A stretch of DNA of 64,000 bases, taken from assembly GCA_019459455.1 (NCBI GenBank), contig JAIBEX010000008.1:1-64000 (forward strand), read 5' to 3'. Below are positions 27,944 to 37,115 of the stretch, one piece after another; position 1 is the stretch's first letter; every line of letters begins with the position of its first letter. A program made the position numbers and the translations under genes. This DNA comes from Weeksellaceae bacterium (GTDB lineage Bacteria > Bacteroidota > Bacteroidia > Flavobacteriales > Weeksellaceae). The notes beneath the pieces were generated by a model, which saw only the letters and a list, made by a program, of their open reading frames with translations, was not told the origin of the DNA and searched no databases.

Positions 27944-28660
27944 ATGAAAAAAGTACTGATTCTTTCAAGTTTGTTCCTTATTAAACTGTTATTTTCCCAA
28001 AGCAATCCCAGGGAGCATATTTCTTCTTTCAATATGACCTCCTTCACCTATAAGCACGATAAGAACTGGCAATTGTATGTGGAACTTCAAACCAGAGGAA
28101 TAGAAGATTTCACCAAAATTGATTATTATGAAGCAAAAGGTGGGATAGGTTACAACATTGGGAGTCACCAGCCCTTCATTGGGATCGGCACGTACGGAAC
28201 CTATAGAAACAGCAGGTTTTATCAGCGGGAAACAAGGCTTTGGTTGCAGTATGTCTATTCACACAATATTGACCGGCTGAAGCTCGACCATCGTCTCCGT
28301 GCAGAAAAAAGATTCTACGATTTTCCACAAACCGATACCAAAGACAATACGGAGCGTTACCGTTACCGGTTATCAGCCTCCCTGCCGCTTAACAACGAGA
28401 AACTTGGACCTGATACTTTTTTCGTAAATGCTTTTAACGAGATCTTTGTCGGACCCGACCTTCCTACATTTAAAAGGAACAGACTTTTTAGTGGGATCGG
28501 ATATGTTTTCAGCGGGAACGTAAGCTCTAATGTAGGCTATATGTGGCAATGCGAGTTTTCTTCCAATAGTACCCGCAACCTGCACTTCCTTTATTTTGCA
28601 CTTAACTTCACCTTCGACAGGCTGAAAGAAACCCAACAGTCCGTACCCGTGGCAGATTAA
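27944..28660 (+). CDS. DUF2490 family outer-membrane-type protein
   Basis: 238 residues with a signal peptide (about 1-19, LLFSQS). Repeating amphipathic beta strands and a GIGTYGTYRNSRFYQRETRLWLQY segment match DUF2490, thought to form a small outer-membrane barrel. It lies 85 bases upstream of the DUF47-PiT pair. No terminator is seen between them, so it may be part of a phosphate-uptake unit, but that is inferred from position only. Confidence 0.82.
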   Translation: MKKVLILSSLFLIKLLFSQSNPREHISSFNMTSFTYKHDKNWQLYVELQTRGIEDFTKIDYYEAKGGIGYNIGSHQPFIGIGTYGTYRNSRFYQRETRLWLQYVYSHNIDRLKLDHRLRAEKRFYDFPQTDTKDNTERYRYRLSASLPLNNEKLGPDTFFVNAFNEIFVGPDLPTFKRNRLFSGIGYVFSGNVSSNVGYMWQCEFSSNSTRNLHFLYFALNFTFDRLKETQQSVPVAD

Positions 28661-28745
28661 GCTATATTAACAAAACTTAATACAAAACATAAAAATCGTT
28701 AATCTGTTTATTCAGATATTTGCAAACTTAAAAAAACGCTAAAAA

Positions 28746-29384
28746 ATGGGAATTGGTAATATTTTCAAGGCATTTCAGCCCAAGGACAAAGTCTTCTTTG
28801 TATTATTTGAAAAAGTGGCAGATAATCTGGTGAAGATGTCGCACGAATTTCACGAAGGAATGCTGGATTTTGATCTTAACGACGACACCCTTCTGAAAAA
28901 GATGAGTGACTACGAGCATAAACTGGACGACCTTACCCATGAAATTTTCGTACAACTTGGTGAAAACTTTATCACCCCATTCGACAGGGAAGATATCAAC
29001 ATGCTGGCCTCCGGTCTGGATGATATTGCAGACTATATTTATGCCTCTTCCAAATACATTTTCCTTTATAAAACACCTGCAGTTAAGGAATTCTCTGAAT
29101 TTTCCCTGCTCATCTACAAGTCTTGTGTGGAAATCCAGAATGCGGTTAAGAACCTGAACGGCTTCACCAATACTGCGGAAGTGAAGGAATCATGTATTAA
29201 GATCAATTCGTATGAAAATATTGCTGATGATGTCCTGAGTCAGGGCATCGTAAGGATATTTGAAAGCAGCGATGCCATTACGATTATCAAGACCAAACAC
29301 GTTCTGGAATATCTGGAAATTGTGACCGACAAGGCTGAAGATGTGGCCAATACCATCGAAAATATCATCATCAAGTACGCGTAA
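28746..29384 (+). CDS. DUF47 (PhoU-like) regulator of phosphate transport
   Basis: 212 residues, all-helical, matching the DUF47/PhoU-divergent family (FKAFQPKDKVFFVLFEKVADNL, EHKLDDLTHEIFVQL, TPFDREDINMLASGLDDIADYIY). The E/D-rich helices bind metal clusters in PhoU relatives. The family is almost always paired with a PiT transporter and thought to control it. Here the PiT gene starts 29 bases downstream. Confidence 0.93.
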   Translation: MGIGNIFKAFQPKDKVFFVLFEKVADNLVKMSHEFHEGMLDFDLNDDTLLKKMSDYEHKLDDLTHEIFVQLGENFITPFDREDINMLASGLDDIADYIYASSKYIFLYKTPAVKEFSEFSLLIYKSCVEIQNAVKNLNGFTNTAEVKESCIKINSYENIADDVLSQGIVRIFESSDAITIIKTKHVLEYLEIVTDKAEDVANTIENIIIKYA

Positions 29385-29413
29385 GCCCGTCATCTAACAT
29401 ATTTACGACCAGA

Positions 29414-30559
29414 ATGGAATTACCAGTTCTCTTAATTATAATCATCGTCCTCGCATTGATTTTTGACTATATCAATGGTTTTCACGATGCTGCAAACTCT
29501 ATCGCAACCATCGTTTCCACCAAGGTGTTAAGTCCTTTTCAGGCCGTACTTTGGGCTGCAGTCTGGAATTTTGCCGCTTTCTTTCTGGCAATGTATGTAA
29601 TTGGAGAATTCAAAATTGGTAATACGATTGCCAAAACCGTAAATGAGGACTTCATTAACCTGGAAGTTATTTTCTCTGGGCTTATCGCAGCGATAGCCTG
29701 GAATTTACTTACCTGGTGGTTCGGCATCCCTTCCTCTTCTTCCCACACCCTTATCGGAGGATTTCTGGGTGCGGCTATGATGCATGCATTGGTGATGGAC
29801 TATCAACACGTCATTCAGGCAAATCCAGGTCTGGGTATTTGGGAAACGCTGAATCAGGCTTTTCAGCAACTCTTTACCCAAAATGTAGTGAAATATGAAA
29901 AGGTAATACCAATTTTCCTCTTCATCTTTATGGCGCCGTTTATCGGGATGGTGATGTCCATTATCATCACTCTGATTATCGTGAACTTTGCTAAAAACAG
30001 TAACCCACGTAAAGCCGACAGGCAGTTTAAAAGATGGCAGCTGGTATCGTCCGCACTTTTCAGTGTGGGGCATGGCTTGAATGATGCGCAGAAGGTTATG
30101 GGGATCATAGGAGCGGCGGTAATCTACTATCACGTTACCTTAATTGGGGGAAATGACGAGTATGCACTCATGGATTCTGCAGACCGGTTTAAGCATTTCA
30201 CCACAGATTATATATGGGTTCCTTTCGTATCCTTCCTGGCAATTGCCTTAGGGACCATGAGCGGCGGTTGGAAGATCGTGAAAACCATGGGAACCAGAAT
30301 TACGAAAGTAACGCCACTAGAAGGCGTAAGTGCGGAATCTGCTGGTGCGATTACCTTATTTCTTACCGACCACCTGGGGATTCCGGTTTCTACCACCCAC
30401 ACCATTACCGGTGCCATCATCGGGGTAGGTTTGACGAAAAGGGTTTCCGCGGTACGTTGGGGAATTACCGTTAGTTTACTCTGGGCATGGATTCTGACAA
30501 TTCCTATTTCAGCATTGGTTGCAGGAGTCACCTATCTTCTCGTCACCCTCGTGCGATAA
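29414..30559 (+). CDS. PiT-family inorganic phosphate transporter
   Basis: 381 residues with about ten membrane helices. The two inverted PiT repeats are seen as DYINGFHDAANSIATIVSTKVL at the N-terminus and GHGLNDAQKVMGIIGAA in the middle, each with the GANDVANA-like signature. SSSSHTLIGGFLGAA and STTHTITGAIIGVGL are the paired re-entrant motifs. Low-affinity metal-phosphate symport driven by H+ or Na+. Cotranscribed with the DUF47 gene. Confidence 0.95.
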   Translation: MELPVLLIIIIVLALIFDYINGFHDAANSIATIVSTKVLSPFQAVLWAAVWNFAAFFLAMYVIGEFKIGNTIAKTVNEDFINLEVIFSGLIAAIAWNLLTWWFGIPSSSSHTLIGGFLGAAMMHALVMDYQHVIQANPGLGIWETLNQAFQQLFTQNVVKYEKVIPIFLFIFMAPFIGMVMSIIITLIIVNFAKNSNPRKADRQFKRWQLVSSALFSVGHGLNDAQKVMGIIGAAVIYYHVTLIGGNDEYALMDSADRFKHFTTDYIWVPFVSFLAIALGTMSGGWKIVKTMGTRITKVTPLEGVSAESAGAITLFLTDHLGIPVSTTHTITGAIIGVGLTKRVSAVRWGITVSLLWAWILTIPISALVAGVTYLLVTLVR

Positions 30560-30582
30560 GAATCCTAATCCTCATTGATATT

Positions 30583-30612
30583 AAAACCATTTCTTTCGAA
30601 GTGGTTTTTCAT
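30583..30612 (+). terminator. Rho-independent terminator after the PiT gene
   Basis: An 11-bp stem (AAAACCATTTC/GAAGTGGTTTT, one G-U pair) with a 4-base loop and a T run. Confidence 0.85.
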
Positions 30613-30643
30613 TTTTAAATATCTCAAAAACTTTTATTAATCG

Positions 30644-30652
30644 TATTTTTGC
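30644..30652 (+). promoter_or_regulatory. Bacteroidota -7 promoter box of the polyprenyl synthase gene
   Basis: TATTTTTGC, 17 bases before the ATG at 30670. It rules out the in-frame start at 30649, which lies inside the box. Confidence 0.6.
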
Positions 30653-30669
30653 ACCAAAAGAAGCATTTT

Positions 30670-31641
30670 ATGGAATTTTTAGATCAGTATCAGGAAATTA
30701 TCTCAGAAGCGATAGAAAAATATACCTTCAAAGATAAACCTGCGGAACTCTATGAACCGATGAATTACATCATTTCCAACGCGGGCAAACGTCTGCGCCC
30801 CATTATGGTATTAATGGCTTGCGACCTTTTCGGTGGGGAAATCAGCAAGGCTGTGAAACCGGCTTTGGCTATAGAATACTTCCATAATTTCACGCTGATC
30901 CACGACGATATCATGGATGAAGCGCCCCTCCGCAGGAACTTTCCTACGATTCATACCGTTTATGGGTTGAATACCGGAATCCTGTCCGGGGACGGACTGC
31001 TTCTTAAGGCGTATAAATTTTTTGAAGACCTGGAGCCACAGCTTTATAAGGCGTGCGTCCGCGTGTTCACCCATACCGGATTACTGCTTTGTGAAGGCCA
31101 GCAGTATGATATTAATTTTGAAACCCAGGATAATGTTAATTATGAGGAATACATCCGCATGATTACCTACAAGACAGGGGTTTTAAGCGCATCGTCGTTT
31201 GAGATTGGTGCTCTGATTGCCGGAGCCAATTTCAGGGATGCAAAGAACATCTTCAATTTCGGGAAACACATCGGGATCGCGTTCCAGATCATGGATGATT
31301 ACCTGGATGTCTTCGGAAATCAGAAGGATTTTGGTAAAAAGCATGCCGGCGATATTTACGAGAACAAAAAGACGGTCCTCTATCTTCTCGCCAAGGAGCA
31401 TGCAACTCCTGATGAGCTCAAGGAACTCGAATTCTGGTATTCCAAGAAGACCGATAACGTGGACAAGGTGTATGGGGTTGAAAAGATATTCCGCAGAACA
31501 AAAGTAGATGAAAAAACCCTGCGTCTTGTGGAGAAGCACAACCAGATTGCGCACGATTACTTAATGAAGATCAACATTGCCGACGACAGGAAGAAGCCGT
31601 TCATTGAACTGGCAAATTATCTTTTGAGACGGGAGAGTTAA
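30670..31641 (+). CDS. Polyprenyl diphosphate synthase
   Basis: 323 residues from ATG 30670 (MEFLDQYQEIISEAIEKY). Trans-prenyltransferase extending allylic diphosphates with isopentenyl diphosphate. Seen: GKRLRP, first aspartate-rich motif DDIMDEAPLRR near 87, the GDGLLLKAY helix, and the second motif FQIMDDYLDVFG. A phenylalanine sits five residues before the first motif and none of the two-residue insertion of bacterial FPP synthases is present, hinting at a C20 or longer product, but chain length cannot be fixed from this. It may supply quinone side chains or the lipid for the UbiA/DprE pathway at 50.6 kb. Confidence 0.92.
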   Translation: MEFLDQYQEIISEAIEKYTFKDKPAELYEPMNYIISNAGKRLRPIMVLMACDLFGGEISKAVKPALAIEYFHNFTLIHDDIMDEAPLRRNFPTIHTVYGLNTGILSGDGLLLKAYKFFEDLEPQLYKACVRVFTHTGLLLCEGQQYDINFETQDNVNYEEYIRMITYKTGVLSASSFEIGALIAGANFRDAKNIFNFGKHIGIAFQIMDDYLDVFGNQKDFGKKHAGDIYENKKTVLYLLAKEHATPDELKELEFWYSKKTDNVDKVYGVEKIFRRTKVDEKTLRLVEKHNQIAHDYLMKINIADDRKKPFIELANYLLRRES

Positions 31642-31698
31642 AACCATATAATTTTGATTAGGGTGAAGGGCCACCTTTGCTTTTTGACCCTATTATTT

Positions 31699-32679
31699 AT
31701 GAAATTCAGGACCGAAGTTGCAATTGAGGATTCAGATAAGAAGATAGAAACGGAGGACAGGATCTTTTCCATTGGCTCCTGCTTTTCCACCGAAATATCG
31801 GCGTTGTTGGCTACAGGTCAACTGCAGAATCTGAACAATCCTTTCGGAACCGTCTTTAACCCATATTAAATAAATAAAGCCATCCGGAAATTACACGATT
31901 CGGAATTTTATAAGGAAGAAGACCTTATCCGGTTTAATGAGGAGGTGATTTCACTGGACCATCATACCCATTTCAGTTCCAGATACACTCATCAGACACT
32001 GGAAATCATCAACAGTAATATTGAGGAAGGAAACCTCTTTCTCCAGAGTACGGATTGGGTCGTCATTACCTACGGAACTTCCTTCATCTACGAATTTTTA
32101 CCCAAGAAAAAACTGGTAGCAAACTGCCATAAGATCCCCGGGAAGTATTTTGAGAAACGGCTGCTCACCAATCTGGAACTTACGGATTCCATTTATGAAA
32201 CGGTTACCAACCTGAAAGACATCTGCAATGAAGACGTTCAAATCCTGTTTACTGTTTCCCCTGTACGCCATACAAAGGACGGTATGGTGGAGAATAACTT
32301 GAGCAAGGCCAAACTGATTTCGGCGATCCATGAAATCCTTCCTCAGTTTGACAACTGCCTCTATCTTCCGGTTTACGAGATTTTAATGGACGATTTGCGC
32401 GACTACCGGTTTTATAAGGAGGACCTCATCCACCCGAACAGTCAGGCAGTGCAGTACATCTGGGAAAAGTTCGGCAATGCTTTCTTTTCTGATGAAACAA
32501 TGGATTTTATAGAAGAAAACCACAGGATATCTAAATCGCTTAGCCACAAACCCTCCGATGATACCCATCCTAAATATCAGGAATTCCTTGAAAATTTAAA
32601 AGGAAGGATCGCACTGCAGCAAACAAAAGTGAAACACAAGATTTTTTCTTCCGGCCTCCAGCCAAACAGCAATAAATAA
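31699..32679 (+). pseudogene. GSCFA-domain protein interrupted by an in-frame stop
   Basis: One continuous frame of 327 codons, but codon 57 is TAA (31867-31869). The left piece (56 aa) has the family-defining IGSCFSTEIS motif and ends NNPFGTVFNPY. The right piece continues INKAIRKLHDSEFY, DHHTHFSSRY, VVITYGTSFIYE, FTVSPVRHTKDG and the HPNSQAVQYIWEKF end. Related proteins usually have serine where the stop lies (NPxS), so a single TCA to TAA change explains it. GSCFA proteins look like SGNH/GDSL-type esterases, substrate unknown. Either a recent pseudogene, a sequencing error, or a strain-specific truncation; a downstream restart before 31945 is unlikely to rescue the GSC motif. Confidence 0.85.
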
Positions 32680-33440
32680 TGATCGATACCCATACCCACC
32701 TTTATTCCGAAGAATTTGAAAATGACCGAAAGGAAATGATAGAAAGAGCCCTAAGCAAAGGTGTTTCCAAATTCTATATGCCGGCGATTGATTCACAGAC
32801 CCATGGAGCGATGCTCCACCTGGAAAAGGAGTATCCGAAGCATGTTTTTTCAATGATGGGACTGCATCCGTGCTACGTGAAGCCTGAAACGTGGGAAAGT
32901 GAACTGAAAATTGTTAAGGAGTATCTGGACCAACGGAGTTTTTGTGCCATTGGTGAGATTGGGATTGACCTGCATTGGGAAAAAGATACGCTCGATATCC
33001 AGGTCAAAGCCTTTGAACAGCAGGTGGACTGGGCTATTGAAAAGGATGTGCCCATCGTCATTCATACCCGCGAGAGTTTTGATGAAGTCTTTGATGTTCT
33101 TGAAAGAAAAAAACACCCCAAACTAAGGGGCATCTTCCATTGCTTTTCCGGTACACTGCAACAGGCAAAGCATGTTGTGGACCTTGGCCTGATGCTGGGT
33201 ATTGGTGGAGTCGTTACCTTTAAGAACGGGAAAATTGACCAGTTTTTGCATGAAATCGCGGTGGATAAAATCGTGCTGGAAACTGACTCACCGTATCTCG
33301 CGCCGGTGCCCTACCGTGGAAAAAGAAACGAAAGTTCCTATCTTGATTTGGTCGTGGGGAAACTGGTTAATATTTACAAAATGGATTTTGCTGAGATTGA
33401 CAGGATTACGACCGAAAATGCAGAGCGGATTTTCCGGTAA
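32679..33440 (+). CDS. TatD-family metal-dependent hydrolase/DNase
   Basis: 253 residues, TIM-barrel amidohydrolase fold. Metal-binding residues: HTHLYSEEF at the N-terminus, EIGIDLHW near 90, VIHTRES near 127, HCFSG near 150 and ETDSPYLAP near 203. Family members act as 3'-5' DNases or D-aminoacyl-tRNA-linked quality enzymes. The ATG shares one base with the stop of the broken GSCFA gene, so translation was presumably coupled to it; the nonsense codon upstream may reduce its expression. Confidence 0.93.
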   Translation: MIDTHTHLYSEEFENDRKEMIERALSKGVSKFYMPAIDSQTHGAMLHLEKEYPKHVFSMMGLHPCYVKPETWESELKIVKEYLDQRSFCAIGEIGIDLHWEKDTLDIQVKAFEQQVDWAIEKDVPIVIHTRESFDEVFDVLERKKHPKLRGIFHCFSGTLQQAKHVVDLGLMLGIGGVVTFKNGKIDQFLHEIAVDKIVLETDSPYLAPVPYRGKRNESSYLDLVVGKLVNIYKMDFAEIDRITTENAERIFR

Positions 33441-33563
33441 GTCGGAACATGATCATCTGTTCATCAAAAATATTAACCGCGGGATTGGGTTTAGCCATTT
33501 AAATAATTTTCAAAGGGATGACTGGTCAAACCTATTTCGACGACGGGGAATCTTAATTTATTA

Positions 33564-33592
33564 AACAAAAAAAACGGACCCGAGCCCGTTTC
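33564..33592 (-). terminator. Rho-independent terminator of the RhlE-like helicase
   Basis: On the minus strand AAACGG/CCGTTT with a short GC-rich loop, then eight T. Just past the helicase stop codon. Confidence 0.8.
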
Positions 33593-33607
33593 ATTCTAAG
33601 AAAGTAA

Positions 33608-34915
33608 TTACTTGTTTCTAGAGAAATTACTCTTATTATGAGGTTTCTTGTAGTCGATGTTTTCTTTAGCCTGCGGCTTCGGTCTCGCCGTAAATGGTTT
33701 GTTGTTGGAATCTCTTTTCTGCGCCACCAGATTATCGGTATGATAAGGATGGTCCTTTTCCACAGGAATCTTTTTCCCGATAAGTTTTTCCGTATTCTTA
33801 AGGTTCAGTAAGTCCAGACTGTCCACAAAGGAAATCGATTGCCCCTCTGCGCCTGCACGGCCGGTTCTACCGATCCTGTGCACATAGGTTTCGGAGACAT
33901 CGGAAAGCTCAAAATTCACTACGTACTTCAGTTCATCAATATCAATTCCCCTTGCTGCGATATCGGTTGCAACCAAAACTCTGGTTTTGCCCGCTTTGAA
34001 ATTGCTCAGCGCATTCTGCCGGGCGTTTTGGGATTTATTTCCGTGAATCGCCTCTGCAGAAATCTTGTGGGACTGTAGTTTTCGGGCAATTTTATCGGCT
34101 CCGTGTTTGGTTCGCGAGAAAACAAGCACCGAATCGTTGATGTCATTTTTAAGGATATGTGTGAGTAGTTCCAGCTTATCTTCCTTATCCACGAAATATA
34201 CTTTCTGCTGAATGGTGTCTGCAGTAGCAGAAACGGGGGCGACAGCCACTTTTACAGGATTGTTGAGGATTGAGTTCGCCAGGTTCTTAATTTCGTCAGG
34301 AAATGTTGCAGAGAAAAACAGGGTCTGCCTTTTCTCCGGCAGCATTTTTACAATTCTCTTTACATCATGTACAAAACCCATATCAAGCATCCGGTCGGCT
34401 TCATCAAGAACAAAGATTTCCAGATGTTTAAGAGAGATAATACCCTGTGAGATAAAATCTAAAAGTCTTCCGGGAGTTGCTACCAGGATATCAACCCCTC
34501 TTCTGAGTGAGTTTTCCTGAGCGCCCTGTTTCACACCGCCGAATACCACGAGATTTCTCATTTTCAGATGACGTCCGTAGGCATTGAAGCTCTCTTCAAT
34601 TTGGATCGCCAGTTCGCGGGTAGGGGTCAGGATAAGGGCCTTGATTTGATTGTTACGAACGTTTTTTGCCGTAAGGTTCTGTAGAATTGGGATGGCAAAT
34701 GCAGCCGTTTTACCGGTTCCCGTCTGCGCGGTTCCGAGTAAATCCCTGCCTTCTAAAATTTGGGGTATTGCCTGTTGTTGGATTGGAGTTGGTGTTTCAT
34801 AACCTTCCTCCTTAAGCGCATCAAGGATGGGCTTAATTAAATTTAAGTCTGTAAATAACAAAATTGGTTCTGTATTAAAATTAGTGCGGATGAAGCGTTT
34901 TGCTTCTTCATTCAT
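33608..34915 (-). CDS. DEAD-box RNA helicase, RhlE-like
   Basis: 435 residues. Helicase motifs: [10 protein letters not shown] (Q), [11 protein letters not shown] (I), PTRELAIQ (Ia), TPGRLLDF (Ib), DEADRMLD (II), SATFPDEI (III), [14 protein letters not shown] (V), [10 protein letters not shown] (VI). A basic tail of about 60 residues ([20 protein letters not shown]...) ends SNFSRNK. The family core usually begins LFTDLNL, here near residue 19; an in-frame TTG at that point is an alternative start, but the ATG at 34915 has the better-placed leader. The promoter box is at 34991-34999. Confidence 0.94.
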   Translation of the reverse strand: MNEEAKRFIRTNFNTEPILLFTDLNLIKPILDALKEEGYETPTPIQQQAIPQILEGRDLLGTAQTGTGKTAAFAIPILQNLTAKNVRNNQIKALILTPTRELAIQIEESFNAYGRHLKMRNLVVFGGVKQGAQENSLRRGVDILVATPGRLLDFISQGIISLKHLEIFVLDEADRMLDMGFVHDVKRIVKMLPEKRQTLFFSATFPDEIKNLANSILNNPVKVAVAPVSATADTIQQKVYFVDKEDKLELLTHILKNDINDSVLVFSRTKHGADKIARKLQSHKISAEAIHGNKSQNARQNALSNFKAGKTRVLVATDIAARGIDIDELKYVVNFELSDVSETYVHRIGRTGRAGAEGQSISFVDSLDLLNLKNTEKLIGKKIPVEKDHPYHTDNLVAQKRDSNNKPFTARPKPQAKENIDYKKPHNKSNFSRNK

Positions 34916-34990
34916 CCTGTCAAAAAATTTTAGAACAGAATCTTTAGTAAAACGAATTACGAAATGGCTTAGAATGCCGCGAAATATGGC

Positions 34991-34999
34991 GCAAAGATA
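34991..34999 (-). promoter_or_regulatory. -7 promoter box of the RhlE-like helicase gene
   Basis: TATCTTTGC on the minus strand. The leader to the ATG at 34915 is about 70 bases, unusually long for this genome, which could allow cold-shock-type control. Confidence 0.5.
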
Positions 35000-35041
35000 G
35001 TTTTTATTTTTTTATTTGGAACAGATCGTTAAAAATTAACC

Positions 35042-35527
35042 CTATTTCACCTTTTCCCATTTTTGGTTATGCCTCAATTCCTCAAAAAAACGGTAAACTT
35101 GCTCCAGTTTCGGAGTGCCGTGTTTTCCGTAATCTTCAATGGTTTTGGCTTTTCCGTCATTGAAATGGAGCCTTAAATAGGAGGTGGGAAGGTCGGTAAC
35201 ATCTCTGCGGCCGTACTGATCCTTCATGCTGCCGGGGTTCAGGGAGTTGAGCAGCGCTACCAATTTAGTATAATCTTCCTGTTTTATGGTCCCTTTAAAA
35301 GTTCCTTCCCGGGGTTTTGAAAACTCATCTTTCGAACGGCCCTCCGTGAAATTAAAATGTTCCGCTTCCAGAACTGCTGTCCGGTCCGGGTTAATGGTCA
35401 TTTTGAAAATAGGGCAAAATCCGAAACAGGTGCCGGCTTCATATTCAATCTTTGAATAATTGGATTTATTTGCAGTTGCGCAGGACAGAAGAAAAAAGAG
35501 GGTAATGGCTGACAGTAGAATTTTCAT
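35042..35527 (-). CDS. Lipoprotein with DUF6438-like domain
   Basis: 161 residues. Lipoprotein signal: LLSAITLFFLLSC with the cysteine at 16. The rest contains YEAGTCFGFCPIFKMTI with a close CxxxC pair, FNDGKAKTIEDYGKHG and a final amphipathic helix, matching DUF6438 proteins of Bacteroidota, function unknown. It is the last of three secreted proteins on this strand, 41 bases after the 313-residue protein. Confidence 0.75.
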   Translation of the reverse strand: MKILLSAITLFFLLSCATANKSNYSKIEYEAGTCFGFCPIFKMTINPDRTAVLEAEHFNFTEGRSKDEFSKPREGTFKGTIKQEDYTKLVALLNSLNPGSMKDQYGRRDVTDLPTSYLRLHFNDGKAKTIEDYGKHGTPKLEQVYRFFEELRHNQKWEKVK

Positions 35528-35568
35528 AAGTTAAATATAGAAAATATGGACTTCAAGTATCAAGCCAG

Positions 35569-36510
35569 TTACTTAATCCTGTCAATCAAAATTTCATCGT
35601 TTCTTAAAGCATTTTTGCCGTCTAAAACGATTCGGGATTTTCTCCTGTAGTTTATTCTGTTTGGAATACCGATCTTGTAGTTGACGGTAAAATCCGTCTG
35701 GTCGGATATTTCGTAAGTGGATTTTTTGAGGAATTCTGCAAAATCATGATTGTTTAAATTCATTTTTTTGGAAAAGGTAGCCATGAATTTACTCACGTCG
35801 TTCCTGTTGAGGGTTTTCTGCTGAGATATAATGATTTCAGAACTTTCCGGCTTTATGGCCTTGACTTTTATTTTAGCTTCAGAACGCAACGGATCCCCGC
35901 CCAGCGGGTTGGCCGTCTCTTCTTCAAACATGATTTCCTGCTGATTCTTAAGTTCAGTGCCCATAAGGTAATGTATCAGTTGCAGTTCAGAGAAGATGTT
36001 CTGTTCTACAAAATTTCGGGACTTCATGAAAGTCAGGATCTTTTCGAAACTTACAAGATTTTCTGCGCTTGATGTCCCGCTCTTTTTAAAATTCTGAAGC
36101 AGTACATTGAAGGATAGCGTGAGTTCGTTCTGTACGGCGGCCCAGTTCTCAATTTGTTGGAATTGGCCGGCGCCGTCGGTCGTATAAATAACTTCTATCT
36201 CTTTAGCAAGGTCAGCATTCTTAAAATAGTCGTTTCCCAATCCGAAATGTGAAATTAAACTGTGGTTTGTTTTGTACGAATTCCGAATTTTATCATCCAG
36301 TAATTCCAAAACAGTAATCGTTCCCACAAACACTGCGGAATCTGACTGCTTAAGACCGTTATCTTCTTTTTCCTTAATTTTTTTGATGTTGAAACTGAAA
36401 GCATCACCTTGTTCCCAATGCGGCATAATGGAGGCCGAAAGACTGTCCTGGGCCTTACCCGCTGAAAAAAATATGAAAACGATTATTAAAGCAAATAAAA
36501 TTTTTTTCAT
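35569..36510 (-). CDS. Secreted protein of unknown function
   Basis: 313 residues with a clear signal peptide (about 1-20, FFSAGKAQ). The mature part is mixed alpha/beta with no cysteine motif and no sorting domain; it includes MPHWEQGDAFSFNIKKIKE, ELQLIHYLMGTELKNQ and IPNRINYRRKSRIVLDG. I do not recognise the family. It may stay periplasmic. It lies 41 bases upstream of the DUF6438 lipoprotein and is probably cotranscribed with it. Confidence 0.75.
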   Translation of the reverse strand: MKKILFALIIVFIFFSAGKAQDSLSASIMPHWEQGDAFSFNIKKIKEKEDNGLKQSDSAVFVGTITVLELLDDKIRNSYKTNHSLISHFGLGNDYFKNADLAKEIEVIYTTDGAGQFQQIENWAAVQNELTLSFNVLLQNFKKSGTSSAENLVSFEKILTFMKSRNFVEQNIFSELQLIHYLMGTELKNQQEIMFEEETANPLGGDPLRSEAKIKVKAIKPESSEIIISQQKTLNRNDVSKFMATFSKKMNLNNHDFAEFLKKSTYEISDQTDFTVNYKIGIPNRINYRRKSRIVLDGKNALRNDEILIDRIK

Positions 36511-36653
36511 GAAACAATTGTTAGCCTTTTAGTTCCGAAATTCCTTCCAACTTTAATTTTGCACGAGTTTCTGACTTTCTTTTTAGTTTCTGCTTTGGAT
36601 GCTAGAACTTAGCTCTTCTTTATAGCTGCAAGTGCGGGTTAAGGAATTGAGGT

Positions 36654-37094
36654 TTATTTTAATAAATAAACTTTCTGACGTGACCTGTTTTCATCTTCCT
36701 TGTTCAGAAAATGGGTTACTTTGCGCCTTCCCTTTTTATAATGATATCCGTGAGAGTACAGAAATAAACCGTTTTTTTGCTGCTTATAGTAAACCTGTGT
36801 TGAATCCTGAATAGATTTTGAAGGTGCATTGTCTTTATGATAATAATGGCAAGCCGCTGTTTTCTTTTTAATATCCAACGTCATTTTGCCCTCGTAGTAC
36901 CTCGAAGACACCACACAGGTCACGGCCTCTTTATTATTTGAGAGGTTCTTCAGTATTTCCACTGTTAAGGTCTCATTTAGAAAGCTGTCCGTTATTCTTT
37001 CTGATGTTTTTTCATACTCTGTATTTCCTATACGGATATTTTGCTGCGCCGGAAGCAACGAAGAAAAAAGGACAATTAAAACCAACGCTTTCAT
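36654..37094 (-). CDS. Small secreted protein of unknown function
   Basis: 146 residues. A signal peptide of about 17 residues (VLFSSLLPAQQ) is followed by a basic mature domain with EKTSERITDSFLNETLTVEIL and HSHG-like YSHGYHYKKGRRKV. Two cysteines (VTCVVSS, AACHYYH) could form a disulphide. Not recognised. It begins 22 bases after the obg stop on the same strand and may be read through from that operon. The 143 bases after it hold nothing recognisable. Confidence 0.65.
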   Translation of the reverse strand: MKALVLIVLFSSLLPAQQNIRIGNTEYEKTSERITDSFLNETLTVEILKNLSNNKEAVTCVVSSRYYEGKMTLDIKKKTAACHYYHKDNAPSKSIQDSTQVYYKQQKNGLFLYSHGYHYKKGRRKVTHFLNKEDENRSRQKVYLLK

Positions 37095-37115
37095 AAACTC
37101 CGTTTCTACCTTAGC

